A stretch of 32,586 bases of DNA from a virus, in IMG/VR virus record IMGVR_UViG_3300042731_003178, positions 1 through 32,586 of that record; one strand, given 5' to 3'. Of the stretch, positions 12,594-19,859 are shown piece after piece (position 1 is the stretch's first letter; each line of letters starts with the position of its first letter). A program made the position numbers and the translations under genes. Below the pieces are notes generated by a model. That model was not told the origin of the DNA. It did not search any database and worked only from the letters and a program-made list of their open reading frames with translations.

Positions 12594-12855
12594 AGTAATC
12601 AACCTAAAGGAAAGGCAACCGCACCTGCCAGGTGAAGCAGTTTGCATTTCGTGCAACAACAAGTGGGTCGCTATAGCCCCTATAGGTACTGTTTTCCTTG
12701 AATGCCCAGAGTGTAAAGTCATTAGGGGCCGTTTTATTTATCCTTGTGAGCGATCTGGAAATGTATGGGCATGTGGCTGCGGTAATACGCTGTTTCACAT
12801 ATCACCGGAAGGGATATATTGCCCTAACTGTGGGGACTGGCAATCTGGATATTAG
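12586..12855 (+). CDS. Double zinc-ribbon protein
   Basis: Encodes 89 residues. CISC, CPEC, then CERSG...CGC and CPNC make two four-cysteine ribbons. The first 15 residues (MAKVINLKERQPHLPG) are a Lys/Pro-rich tail. Function unknown; nucleic-acid or protein binding is likely. Confidence 0.65.
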   Translation: MAKVINLKERQPHLPGEAVCISCNNKWVAIAPIGTVFLECPECKVIRGRFIYPCERSGNVWACGCGNTLFHISPEGIYCPNCGDWQSGY

Positions 12856-12894
12856 AGGCACAAAATAACAGAAGCGATACCGGAGGAATATAAA

Positions 12895-13026
12895 TTGTCA
12901 AAAAGAAAGCATCAAAAGCTGAAACAAAAGTTAAAACAAATAACACGCCCTGCCGCATTAAGGTCATTAACAATAATCTTGCGCTTAATTAATCGTGTGT
13001 TATATAATATATTAAAGTTAAAATAA
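12895..13026 (+). CDS. Short basic/hydrophobic peptide with TTG start
   Basis: Encodes 43 residues from TTG with a near-ideal GGAGG at 12882-12886. The N-terminal half is Lys/Gln/Arg-rich (KRKHQKLKQKLKQ); the C-terminal half is hydrophobic (SLTIILRLINRVLYNIL). It could be a membrane-active or antimicrobial-like peptide. Without the strong ribosome-binding site I would not have called it. Confidence 0.42.
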   Translation: MSKRKHQKLKQKLKQITRPAALRSLTIILRLINRVLYNILKLK

Positions 13027-13061
13027 CGCAAAACCATTTAAACCAAAAGGAGCCATCGAAA

Positions 13062-13541
13062 ATGAAGACAAAAACAAAAACACTATCCGTAACATTATTA
13101 ACAATTCTAATCGCAATATCCATAACTTCATGTGCCTGTATCAGCAAAAATGAAGATGCGATAAAAGAAAACTCATTCAAGGCCGCCGGTGTCTCAATCG
13201 CATATTTATATTTACGCGGTGAGTCAACCCCTGTAATCAGCGAGGCAAAATTACACGTTGAAAGCCTGTTAAACACGGTAAATAAGGACAACGTAAACCA
13301 GTGCATAGCTGTCATAGCGTCAACCATTAAAGACCGTATATTACTTAAGTCAGACTTCACGCCGGACGAACGCGAGCTAATAAACCTTTGTATATCCATG
13401 GTTGTAAAAATAGACGTTAAAAACAAAAAGTCAGCCGTTAAGCACGTAAAGGAATTCCTGTCCGGTGCGTTAAAATTCATTAAATTAAAACTCGAATACA
13501 GGAAATTCGAAACTTTGGCCGATGCCTTAAGGGATATATAA
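13062..13541 (+). CDS. Phage lipoprotein, larger
   Basis: Encodes 159 residues. Lys/Thr-rich start, hydrophobic core and lipobox ITSC (21-24) predict a lipoprotein anchored at C24. The mature part is helical and Lys-rich. Located just upstream of the packaging genes. AGGAG precedes the ATG. Comparable phage lipoproteins block receptors or assist lysis, but the sequence does not say which. Confidence 0.68.
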   Translation: MKTKTKTLSVTLLTILIAISITSCACISKNEDAIKENSFKAAGVSIAYLYLRGESTPVISEAKLHVESLLNTVNKDNVNQCIAVIASTIKDRILLKSDFTPDERELINLCISMVVKIDVKNKKSAVKHVKEFLSGALKFIKLKLEYRKFETLADALRDI

Positions 13542-13544
13542 CCC

Positions 13545-13709
13545 ATGAATAGTGTATGCCAGAATTGTGAGTATTTTGTATTTTCAAAGTACGACGAAAA
13601 GGGTGACTTGTGTTACCGGTATCCAAAGATCATCTATACCGAGTATGATAGAAAAAGCTGTGGCGAATTCAAGCCAAAGGATTCCGGGAAGGTCGGTTAT
13701 TATGATTGA
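13545..13709 (+). CDS. Small four-cysteine zinc protein
   Basis: Encodes 54 residues (starts MNSVCQNCEYFVF). CxxC at residues 5-8, C23 and C39 with the CGEF pattern are typical of a family of small phage zinc proteins in which the last Cys precedes a Gly-Glu-Phe. It lies 3 bp after the lipoprotein gene and overlaps the next gene in another frame. No distinct ribosome-binding site, so coupling is likely. Confidence 0.6.
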   Translation: MNSVCQNCEYFVFSKYDEKGDLCYRYPKIIYTEYDRKSCGEFKPKDSGKVGYYD

Positions 13710-13905
13710 AAACATCCAGACATATAGCCGCAAATATTTAATAGTGTTTAAGTGTGGGAGCAAATTATGGATGGACACGCAAGCAGCTTTCAGGCGTTGT
13801 GAAAGTGGATGGAATGGGATCATCAAAACCATTAAAAGAATTGAAAAAAGTTTTGATAGTTTTAAGGCTTCAGTATCAACACAAGGTACTAATAATACAC
13901 AATGA
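13702..13905 (+). CDS. Small hypothetical protein before terminase
   Basis: Encodes 67 residues from the ATG at 13702, close after GGAAGG; the same frame is open further upstream to 13552, but that part lies opposite the zinc protein. Residues IKTIKRIEKSFDSFKASV form a helix. Its stop overlaps the terminase small-subunit start. Unknown function. Confidence 0.5.
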   Translation: MIENIQTYSRKYLIVFKCGSKLWMDTQAAFRRCESGWNGIIKTIKRIEKSFDSFKASVSTQGTNNTQ

Positions 13906-14426
13906 AAATTAAAAGACCCGGTTTAATGGAGTTTTCTTTAATCGACCCGGACGATTTTACATACGTTCCGGCGGGAAAAAACTCAAAATATGACCCGGAT
14001 ACATTTCCACTGCTGGCTCAAGGCTACGCACGGGAAGGTCTAAATAATAATCAAATAGCCGAAAAGTTAGGGATAAGCAAACCGGCTTTTTATAAGTATA
14101 TGAATTTATACGTAGACTTTGCAAACTCGGTCAAAAATGGCCGAAAACCGGTCAATATTGAGATGGAAAACGCAATCATAAAAGCCGGTAAAGGTTATCG
14201 CTATAAAGAAAAAACAAACGAGGCTATAATCGACAAGGAAACCGGCGAGATACTACACATAGTCAGGCATAAGGTTGTCGAAAAGGAAATGCCGCCTAAC
14301 GTAAACGCAGCAACATACTGGCTTGAGAATCGTGACAAGTCTAAACCATGGAACGCCCGGCAAAAGGGCACAGGAGATTTTATTGATGAGGATTTGGAAA
14401 TTATTATTGAAGATGTTGAGGATTAG
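13902..14426 (+). CDS. terS: Terminase small subunit
   Basis: Encodes 174 residues. A helix-turn-helix lies at about residues 48-67 (NNNQIAEKLGISKPAFYKYM), and the oligomerisation region ends with VNAATYWLENRDKSKPW, a hallmark of small terminases. The protein recognises the phage packaging site and loads the large subunit. The acidic end (DEDLEIIIEDVED) may contact the large subunit. About 630 bp separate it from the large subunit, filled by two small genes. Confidence 0.85.
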   Translation: MKIKRPGLMEFSLIDPDDFTYVPAGKNSKYDPDTFPLLAQGYAREGLNNNQIAEKLGISKPAFYKYMNLYVDFANSVKNGRKPVNIEMENAIIKAGKGYRYKEKTNEAIIDKETGEILHIVRHKVVEKEMPPNVNAATYWLENRDKSKPWNARQKGTGDFIDEDLEIIIEDVED

Positions 14427-14543
14427 GAAAAAGAAACCGTATGAGTTTACAGCCTCAAAGCGTATCAACCACCCCCGCCGGTCAACAATCGACCTGCCGG
14501 ATAATAATTTATATAACCCGGTAAAGTAAAGGAGATAATGGTA

Positions 14544-14744
14544 ATGAATGTAAAAGTGTTTGTTGGCAGCATAAAAAACATTGCGTTTATTGAAAGTGAT
14601 ATTTATGACTGGTTGACCGATACAGAAGAGTTTGCCGATGAAACTAACGATCGGCTAAATATTTTAAGTGTGTCACATGCTATTTCTGACGGTATTTTTA
14701 CCATTGTTATATTTTTTGATTATATTGCGAGAAAGAATCATTGA
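14544..14744 (+). CDS. Small hypothetical protein between terminase subunits
   Basis: Encodes 66 residues from the ATG at 14544, 9 nt after AAAGGAG; an ATG at 14538 is in frame but too close to that site. Sequence (SVSHAISDGIFTIVIFFDYIA) suggests a small alpha/beta fold with a hydrophobic strand. Unknown function. Confidence 0.5.
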   Translation: MNVKVFVGSIKNIAFIESDIYDWLTDTEEFADETNDRLNILSVSHAISDGIFTIVIFFDYIARKNH

Positions 14745-14772
14745 ACCAAACATATAAGGAAATAATAAAAGA

Positions 14773-15018
14773 ATGGAAATAACAGACTTTAAAGAATGCA
14801 ACATGGTTTACGCGAAGGATCAACCTGAATACTTGCAACTGCCAGCATATAAAAGCAAAAAAGGCGCCGTAACGTCGTGCTGGAAAATGAGTATTAAAGA
14901 GCGCTTGAAAGTATTATTTACAGGGCGTGTTTACTTGCAGTTATTAACGTTTAACAGGCCTATACAACCACAGTTGATGAGCACCGATAAAGAATTGCTA
15001 TTAAGTATTGATGGTTAA
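14773..15018 (+). CDS. Conserved small phage protein (AKDQPEYLxLPAYK family)
   Basis: Encodes 81 residues. AKDQPEYLQLPAYKSKKG, CWKMSIKERLKVLFTGRVYL and LTFNRPIQPQL match a small family found in many phages, of unknown function. Located directly upstream of the terminase large subunit. Start has only a distant AAGGAAA. Confidence 0.7.
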   Translation: MEITDFKECNMVYAKDQPEYLQLPAYKSKKGAVTSCWKMSIKERLKVLFTGRVYLQLLTFNRPIQPQLMSTDKELLLSIDG

Positions 15019-15060
15019 CTAAATCATAAACCTTTGGAGGCTGTCAGGAAACCATGACAC

Positions 15061-16335
15061 ATTAGCAGCGTAAATATAAAATTCAAAAAGTCAGTATTTA
15101 ACGATGTCTATTACCCGTTTATAGACAGCGATATACCTACGCAAATATATTTCGGCGGCTCATCGTCTGGAAAGTCAACATTCATCGCGTCCAAGGTAAT
15201 CCGTAAGCTCCTAAAGGGCGGCCACAATTTTATAATCTGCCGTAACGTTGCAGACACTATGCGCGGATCGGTGTATAAAGAAATCGTTAAGGCAATCAAC
15301 CGGTACAATCTAAACAGGCTCTTCAAATGTACCGTTTCACCAATGGAGATCACCTGCAAAAATGGATACCAAGCTGTATTCCGTGGCTTAGACGATATTG
15401 AGAAAGTTAAATCATCAACCCCTTTAAAGGGCGTCTTCACCGACATATGGATAGAAGAGGCTACCGAGTTAACAGAAGACATCATCGGAACATTGCGCAA
15501 ACGCCTTAGAGGTAAAACCGGCACTGATCAACGCAAAACAATAACATTAACATTCAACCCAATCTATAAAACCCACTGGATATATAAAAAGTATTTTCTT
15601 CATAACTGGATCGAGGGTGAAAACCTGTATCAAAGTGACGACCTGTTAATCTTAAAAACAACATACAAAGACAACCGGTTTTTAACTCATGACGATATAT
15701 ACGAGCTTGAAAACGAAAAAGACGAATACCTTTACAACGTCTACACCTTAGGCAACTGGGGCGTTCTTGGCGACCTGATATTCACCAACTGGGAAACCCG
15801 CGATTTAACCGAAATCATCCCGCACTTTGACTACATCCGCAACGGCCTTGACTTCGGGTTTGACCCGCATCCGACGGCCTACAACCGCACCCATTATGAC
15901 CGCAAACGCCATGTGTTATATATATTTAAAGAATTTAACGAACTTGGCTTAACAAACGCTATGATTGCCGAACGCTTAAAACCGATTATAGGTAGCGAGC
16001 CAATAGTATGCGACAGTGCCGAACCTAAATCCATTCAGGAGCTAATCAACTACGGTATAAACGCGATCGAAGCCATAAAAGGACCGGACTCAATCCGCTT
16101 CGGTATACGATGGTTAAAGGGTTTAAACCGCATAGTAATCCATACCGGTTGCCAGAATACTATAAACGAATTCGGGTTATATCAATACAAAAAGAATAAA
16201 GACGGCGAAACATTGCCACAGCCTGTTGACAAATTTAATCACCACATTGATAATATAAGGTATCAGTATGAAGACGAAGCGTTAAACTCCGGTGATGACT
16301 TTGGCATTGTAGAGCTTGGAGAATACGCATACTGA
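15061..16335 (+). CDS. terL: Terminase large subunit, start codon abnormal
   Basis: The frame encodes about 424 residues. Walker A GGSSSGKS (32-39), Walker B TDIWIEEATE (~127-136) and nuclease acidic residues in LDFGFDP (~264), VCDSAEP (~318) and HIDNIRY (~397) identify an ATP-driven packaging motor with an RNase H-like nuclease, PBSX/XtmB type. There is no ATG, GTG or TTG in this frame between the stop at 15055-15057 and Walker A. The only ATG nearby (15054, AGGA upstream) reads MTH then stop in another frame. Either a rare ATT (15061) starts it, or a 1-base insertion has shifted the start. The boundary given here is therefore provisional. Internal ATG at 15259 would remove Walker A. Confidence 0.9.
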   Translation: MSSVNIKFKKSVFNDVYYPFIDSDIPTQIYFGGSSSGKSTFIASKVIRKLLKGGHNFIICRNVADTMRGSVYKEIVKAINRYNLNRLFKCTVSPMEITCKNGYQAVFRGLDDIEKVKSSTPLKGVFTDIWIEEATELTEDIIGTLRKRLRGKTGTDQRKTITLTFNPIYKTHWIYKKYFLHNWIEGENLYQSDDLLILKTTYKDNRFLTHDDIYELENEKDEYLYNVYTLGNWGVLGDLIFTNWETRDLTEIIPHFDYIRNGLDFGFDPHPTAYNRTHYDRKRHVLYIFKEFNELGLTNAMIAERLKPIIGSEPIVCDSAEPKSIQELINYGINAIEAIKGPDSIRFGIRWLKGLNRIVIHTGCQNTINEFGLYQYKKNKDGETLPQPVDKFNHHIDNIRYQYEDEALNSGDDFGIVELGEYAY

Positions 16336-16381
16336 TAATATGTTAACAAAGGCACATTAACCAAAGCAAAGGAAAAACATA

Positions 16382-17917
16382 ATGTTCGAATCATTTAAAA
16401 TTAAACGCATAGAAAACAGGATTAAACTAAAACAGCTTGAAACGGTCCAGCAGTTCATGGATATGCAGGAAGGCAACAACTACGTCCGTGACGACGATAA
16501 AGCAGACGGCTTTAGGGTACTCGACGGCAAGAAAGCCTATTACACTGAACAGGAATCTCAAGACATGCGCGGAGCGGCCTCAAGGTTATACTACTCAAAC
16601 CCGATAGCAAAAGGCATTATCGAAACGCTCATTAACTTTATTGTCGGGCAAACCATGACGATAACGCCCGTTGATGAATCAGAAGCGGTCGCCGAATACT
16701 GGAAAAAGTTTCAAGACCAAAACAAATGGGAAAAACGCTCAAAGGAAAAAGTTCGCCGTGTATTCAGAGACGGCGAATCTTTCGACAGGTTTTTTAATAA
16801 CGGCGCCGGCGCCGTTCCGTTAATGAGGTTCGTGAATGCAACCGAGATTGAAAATTACGATGGAAACCCCGACGCGGAATACGGCATAGAGTGCGATCCT
16901 GACGACGTGGAACAGCCATTAAACTACTACCGCAAATGGTATATTAACGACACCACACCAAGGTACGAAGTTATACCCGCGTCCGATATTATTCACACGA
17001 AAATAAATGTAGACCTTGACGTTAAACGCGGAGTATCTTTCTTTGCCGGCATAGCTCCATACCTGACTAAATACAAAAACTGGCTTGAAGACCGCATTGA
17101 ATTAAACCGTATGCGCACAATCTGGAACATATTCGGAAATGTGACCGGGCTGTCATCCACAGCAACCGTAAAGTCTCAACTTCCAGACACCTCCCCCGCA
17201 AACACATCTGGCATAAACAACGGCACGTTAAAACAGGCACCCAAGCGCGGATCGGTCATGCTGGCAAAGGGTATAGACTTCGAATATAAATCTCTAAATA
17301 TCGACGCACAGGACGCAAAGGCAGACGGCCGCGCAATCCTTCTAATGATAACCGTAGGCACCGGGCTTGCTGAATATGTAGTCACTGGCGATACGTCTAA
17401 CGCCAACTATGCATCAACCATGGTTAGTGAATCCCCGATGGTAAAAACGTTCGAAGCGTGGCAGGATTTTTTTGCTGACGAGTTCAAAGCCGTATACGCT
17501 AAAGTAATCGCAACCGGCATAGCCAACGGTGACATTCCTGAAAACTCAGTTAAAACCATTACAGAAATCAACCCGGACACAGGAGAAGAAACAACCCGCG
17601 AAGAACCATGTCAAACATCTCTAGACTGTGACGTTAATTTTCCCATACTAATCCACCGGGACATATTAAAAGAAACCCAGTCTTTAATCATGCAGAAAGA
17701 AAGCGGCCTTGTAAGCGAAAGAACATCGTCAACAAAACTTGGCTATGATTACGATGAGGAAAAGAAAAGAATCGCCAATGAAGATCAGGAAACATACGAT
17801 AACGAATATGAAATCGAACAAACCCGGCAGCGTGATGAATTCATTAATCGGCAGGTACAGTCAACCGGCATAACGCCAGACGAGGCTTTAACCCTGTGGA
17901 ATAAAGGCCAGAGGTAA
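16382..17917 (+). CDS. Portal protein
   Basis: Encodes 511 residues; AAAGGAAAAAC precedes the ATG. Residues ~64-90 (AASRLYYSNPIAKGIIETLINFIVG) and the region around VTGDTSNANYASTMV (~345-360) fit phage portal proteins, and size and position (after terminase large subunit, before the head morphogenesis protein) agree. It forms the dodecameric ring for DNA passage. The Glu/Arg-rich C-terminal ~60 residues are likely the crown helix. Confidence 0.87.
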   Translation: MFESFKIKRIENRIKLKQLETVQQFMDMQEGNNYVRDDDKADGFRVLDGKKAYYTEQESQDMRGAASRLYYSNPIAKGIIETLINFIVGQTMTITPVDESEAVAEYWKKFQDQNKWEKRSKEKVRRVFRDGESFDRFFNNGAGAVPLMRFVNATEIENYDGNPDAEYGIECDPDDVEQPLNYYRKWYINDTTPRYEVIPASDIIHTKINVDLDVKRGVSFFAGIAPYLTKYKNWLEDRIELNRMRTIWNIFGNVTGLSSTATVKSQLPDTSPANTSGINNGTLKQAPKRGSVMLAKGIDFEYKSLNIDAQDAKADGRAILLMITVGTGLAEYVVTGDTSNANYASTMVSESPMVKTFEAWQDFFADEFKAVYAKVIATGIANGDIPENSVKTITEINPDTGEETTREEPCQTSLDCDVNFPILIHRDILKETQSLIMQKESGLVSERTSSTKLGYDYDEEKKRIANEDQETYDNEYEIEQTRQRDEFINRQVQSTGITPDEALTLWNKGQR

Positions 17918-17926
17918 TATTAAACC

Positions 17927-18943
17927 ATGACAACCGCAAAACAAAGAGCATACAATATAAGACGTGCTACCGCCGCCGCCCGAAAGCAGTATGACCGATA
18001 CGAGGTTACAAAGCTAAAAGAAATATACAGCGTATTCGAGCAGGCCGCAAATGATATTGAGCTTAAAATATCCCGCATGGCAGTTGAAGGAAAAATACCG
18101 CCTGAACGCCTCCAGACTGTCTTAAACATGCTTACAAACGAAATGCTGTACATCCGCAATACTTTAAACCAGATGATACCTGACGGCATATCAGATGTTA
18201 TAGACTTTAATTTAAAACAACAGATAAACATATTTAACGGCAATGTCCGCGAAGGCGCAAACGCTCAAATCGGATCGTCATACTTTAAAAAGTCCGGCGA
18301 GATAGCGAGGTATAACCCAAGGGCAGAGCGTTATATTGAATCTCAATGGTATCGCCTCAATACATCCGCAGTACAAGCCGTCATGTCATGGAACCCTGCC
18401 GGTGAAACGTTGTCCGACCGTATTTGGAAGATAGCAATTAACGGTGAGCGCGCATTGCATCAACAAACCCGCATAGGCGTTATATTGGGTGAATCCGCCG
18501 ACGTTCTAAGCAGACGATTGCGCCCGTTTCTTGTGCAGCCTGACAAGTTGTTCCGGCGTGTACGTAAGGGCGGCAAGCTCGTACAGTCAAAGGCCATGAA
18601 AGCGTACACGCCCGGACGCGGTATATACAAATCATCATACAAGAACGCTTTAAGGCTTGCCAGATCAGAATATGCCAGAGCATACACCGAAGGAACCATA
18701 CACTACTCCCGGTCAAAAGATTTTATAAAGGGTTGGATATCGCGCATAGGCTCAAGCAATCCGGCCCCATACGATCTAAGCGTTAACGGTAAGTTTTTCA
18801 GCAAGGAACGCGGGATTGACATTCCTTATCATTCTCAATGCATGTGTCATGCTGAAATAGTCACAGACGACACGCCCCAAAGCCAGCTAATACCGGCAAT
18901 GGGGCGCACAGAATTTAATCGAGGGCAGTTAGCGGCGGTTTAG
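17927..18943 (+). CDS. Phage head morphogenesis protein (SPP1 gp7/MuF type)
   Basis: Encodes 338 residues. The C-terminal domain (KNALRLARSEYARAYTEGTIHYSRSKDFIKGW ... PYHSQCMCHAEIV) shows the R-x-E-x-x-R/A and C-x-C-H pattern of MuF-like proteins. The N-terminal ~200 residues are helical. These proteins are minor capsid components that assist DNA delivery or capsid assembly. Its last 15 bp overlap the convergent minus-strand operon. Confidence 0.82.
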   Translation: MTTAKQRAYNIRRATAAARKQYDRYEVTKLKEIYSVFEQAANDIELKISRMAVEGKIPPERLQTVLNMLTNEMLYIRNTLNQMIPDGISDVIDFNLKQQINIFNGNVREGANAQIGSSYFKKSGEIARYNPRAERYIESQWYRLNTSAVQAVMSWNPAGETLSDRIWKIAINGERALHQQTRIGVILGESADVLSRRLRPFLVQPDKLFRRVRKGGKLVQSKAMKAYTPGRGIYKSSYKNALRLARSEYARAYTEGTIHYSRSKDFIKGWISRIGSSNPAPYDLSVNGKFFSKERGIDIPYHSQCMCHAEIVTDDTPQSQLIPAMGRTEFNRGQLAAV

Positions 18944-19117
18944 GTTGTACTGTAGTATATATTTTTTAATCTCATCAACATTAATAATCCAGTCGCGTCC
19001 CACCTTATTACCTTTCAACTTCCCGCTTCTACACAACTGCCGCACCCGCGACCGGTGTACGTCCAGCATTTTCGCAGCTTCATGACTGCTTAACAGTTTG
19101 AATTTTTTTACCGGCAT
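18929..19117 (-). CDS. Excisionase-like helix-turn-helix regulator
   Basis: Encodes 62 residues from the ATG at 19117, preceded on the minus strand by AAGGAAACAA. LSSHEAAKMLDVHRSRVRQL then GKLKGNKVGRDWII is the winged-helix pattern of MerR/excisionase (Xis)-type DNA-binding domains. It ends a three-gene minus-strand operon placed between the head morphogenesis and protease genes, and overlaps the MuF-type gene convergently. It is a strong candidate to bind the palindrome in its own promoter and repress it. Alternatively it may be an excisionase of a resident element. Confidence 0.75.
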   Translation of the reverse strand: MPVKKFKLLSSHEAAKMLDVHRSRVRQLCRSGKLKGNKVGRDWIINVDEIKKYILQYNLNRR

Positions 19118-19241
19118 TTGTTTCCTTCCTTTTTTCGTTAATATTAATATGTGCGTAGATGTTCGTTGTGTTTCCACAGTATGGGCACACGGACTCATGA
19201 TAGACATTTCTGCAACTTAAACATATTACTGGGTTTAGCAT
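19080..19241 (-). CDS. Small zinc-ribbon protein (minus-strand operon)
   Basis: Encodes 53 residues from the minus-strand ATG at 19241, preceded by AAAGGAAAAG. CLSCRNVYHESVCPYCG is a four-cysteine zinc ribbon. It overlaps the HTH gene by 38 bp. The frame is open upstream to 19355, but that part overlaps the preceding gene. Likely nucleic-acid binding. Confidence 0.58.
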   Translation of the reverse strand: MLNPVICLSCRNVYHESVCPYCGNTTNIYAHININEKRKETNAGKKIQTVKQS

Positions 19242-19266
19242 TTTCTTTTCCTTTGCCAATAGCCTG

Positions 19267-19443
19267 TTACTGGTTTTGGGTTTTGCACCGCATAATTTCC
19301 TTAATATGTTTTTCATATTCATCCACCTGTCTCCATAGTGTTTTGTTTCTTTCATCCAGCCCTGTCCATATGATGGCTATTATCGTATGCGGGACGGTGT
19401 AGTCTCCCTGATGTTCAAAATTGCGTAAGAATGATTTTGGCAT
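19267..19443 (-). CDS. Small hypothetical protein, first gene of the minus-strand operon
   Basis: Encodes 58 residues from the ATG at 19443 (starts MPKSFLRNFEHQGDYTVP), with GGAGAT upstream on the minus strand. The C-terminus is a Lys/Glu/Arg helix. No family recognised. A 17-spaced promoter with an internal palindrome lies directly upstream. Confidence 0.55.
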   Translation of the reverse strand: MPKSFLRNFEHQGDYTVPHTIIAIIWTGLDERNKTLWRQVDEYEKHIKEIMRCKTQNQ

Positions 19444-19494
19444 TTTTAAATCTCCTTTTTTATAGTTATTATTTTTTCTCATCCTCTACCTTAT

Positions 19495-19523
19495 ATATTA
19501 CCGCATACGGTAACTCTTGTCAA
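19495..19523 (-). promoter_or_regulatory. Minus-strand promoter with palindromic operator
   Basis: On the minus strand TTGACA (19518-19523) and TAATAT (19495-19500) are 17 bp apart. Between and overlapping them is TTACCGCATACGGTAA (19498-19513), with 6-bp arms around a 4-bp centre. A repressor bound there would block polymerase. It controls the 19443-18929 operon, whose last gene is an HTH protein. Confidence 0.7.
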
Positions 19524-19590
19524 GTGTTTTTTTACTATTTTTGTCGATTTTTCTGCCTTTTTTTTACAGGCCAGATATATACCCATACAC

Positions 19591-19637
19591 ATACAATATA
19601 TTGTGGTCGAAAACCAGCCAGCCACTACATATTGTAT
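19591..19637. promoter_or_regulatory. Imperfect inverted repeat, candidate operator
   Basis: ATACAATATATTGTGG (19591-19606) and CCACTACATATTGTAT (19622-19637) are inverted repeats matching at 13 of 16 positions. A perfect 12-bp palindrome, ACAATATATTGT, lies inside the left arm (19593-19604). It lies between the minus-strand promoter and the candidate rightward promoter at 19645, so it is placed to act on both directions. Confidence 0.5.
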
Positions 19638-19644
19638 TTTTTGC

Positions 19645-19673
19645 TTGACACACAAATACAGATACCTCAAAAT
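19645..19673 (+). promoter_or_regulatory. Candidate rightward promoter of the capsid operon
   Basis: TTGACA (19645-19650) and CAAAAT (19668-19673) are spaced by 17 bp; the -10 is weak (4 of 6). It is directed at the protease/capsid genes and would transcribe the leader at 19740-19858. Confidence 0.42.
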
Positions 19674-19764
19674 ACAGGTAGATAATAATAATTAATAAAA
19701 TGTTTTGACTTAATTAATGGATAAATTAAAAACAAAAACCCTGCACACTCATCATCGTGCCCGT

Positions 19765-19786
19765 TGCGGCGTTACCTCGCACCGCA
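19765..19786 (+). other. Leader hairpin before the capsid operon
   Basis: TGCGG (19765-19769) pairs with CCGCA (19782-19786) around a 12-nt loop. It is followed 8 bp later by the terminator hairpin. Together they form a structured, non-coding leader of about 120 nt. Confidence 0.4.
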
Positions 19787-19791
19787 GAAAG

Positions 19792-19845
19792 CTTCCCCGG
19801 CTGAGACAGGTTAGCCTCCATGGATCGCCGGGGGAGTCTTTTTTT
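19792..19845 (+). terminator. Strong intrinsic terminator just upstream of the protease gene
   Basis: CTTCCCCGGC (19792-19801) pairs with GCCGGGGGAG (19827-19836) with one wobble pair, a 10-bp GC-rich stem, followed by TCTTTTTTT. It ends 14 bases before the protease start, so it must be read through or bypassed for head gene expression. This suggests attenuation or antitermination control. Confidence 0.78.
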
Positions 19846-19859
19846 AAGGAAAATAAAAC

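Noticed and set aside
13552-13701. Extended N-terminus of the gene before the terminase small subunit
   Set aside because: It lies opposite the four-cysteine zinc gene at 13545-13709, and the ATG at 13702 has a closer GGAAGG.
14323-14529. 68-residue frame overlapping the terminase small subunit end
   Set aside because: Mostly within the terminase gene in another frame, no ribosome-binding site; the only alternative frame (14441-14524, 27 residues) is also weak.
18460-18716. Minus-strand frames opposite the head morphogenesis gene
   Set aside because: No ribosome-binding sites and the + strand protein has clear family features throughout.
19080-19355. Longer 91-residue form of the minus-strand zinc-ribbon gene
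   Set aside because: The extra N-terminus overlaps the upstream operon gene; the ATG at 19241 has a good AAAGGAAAAG.
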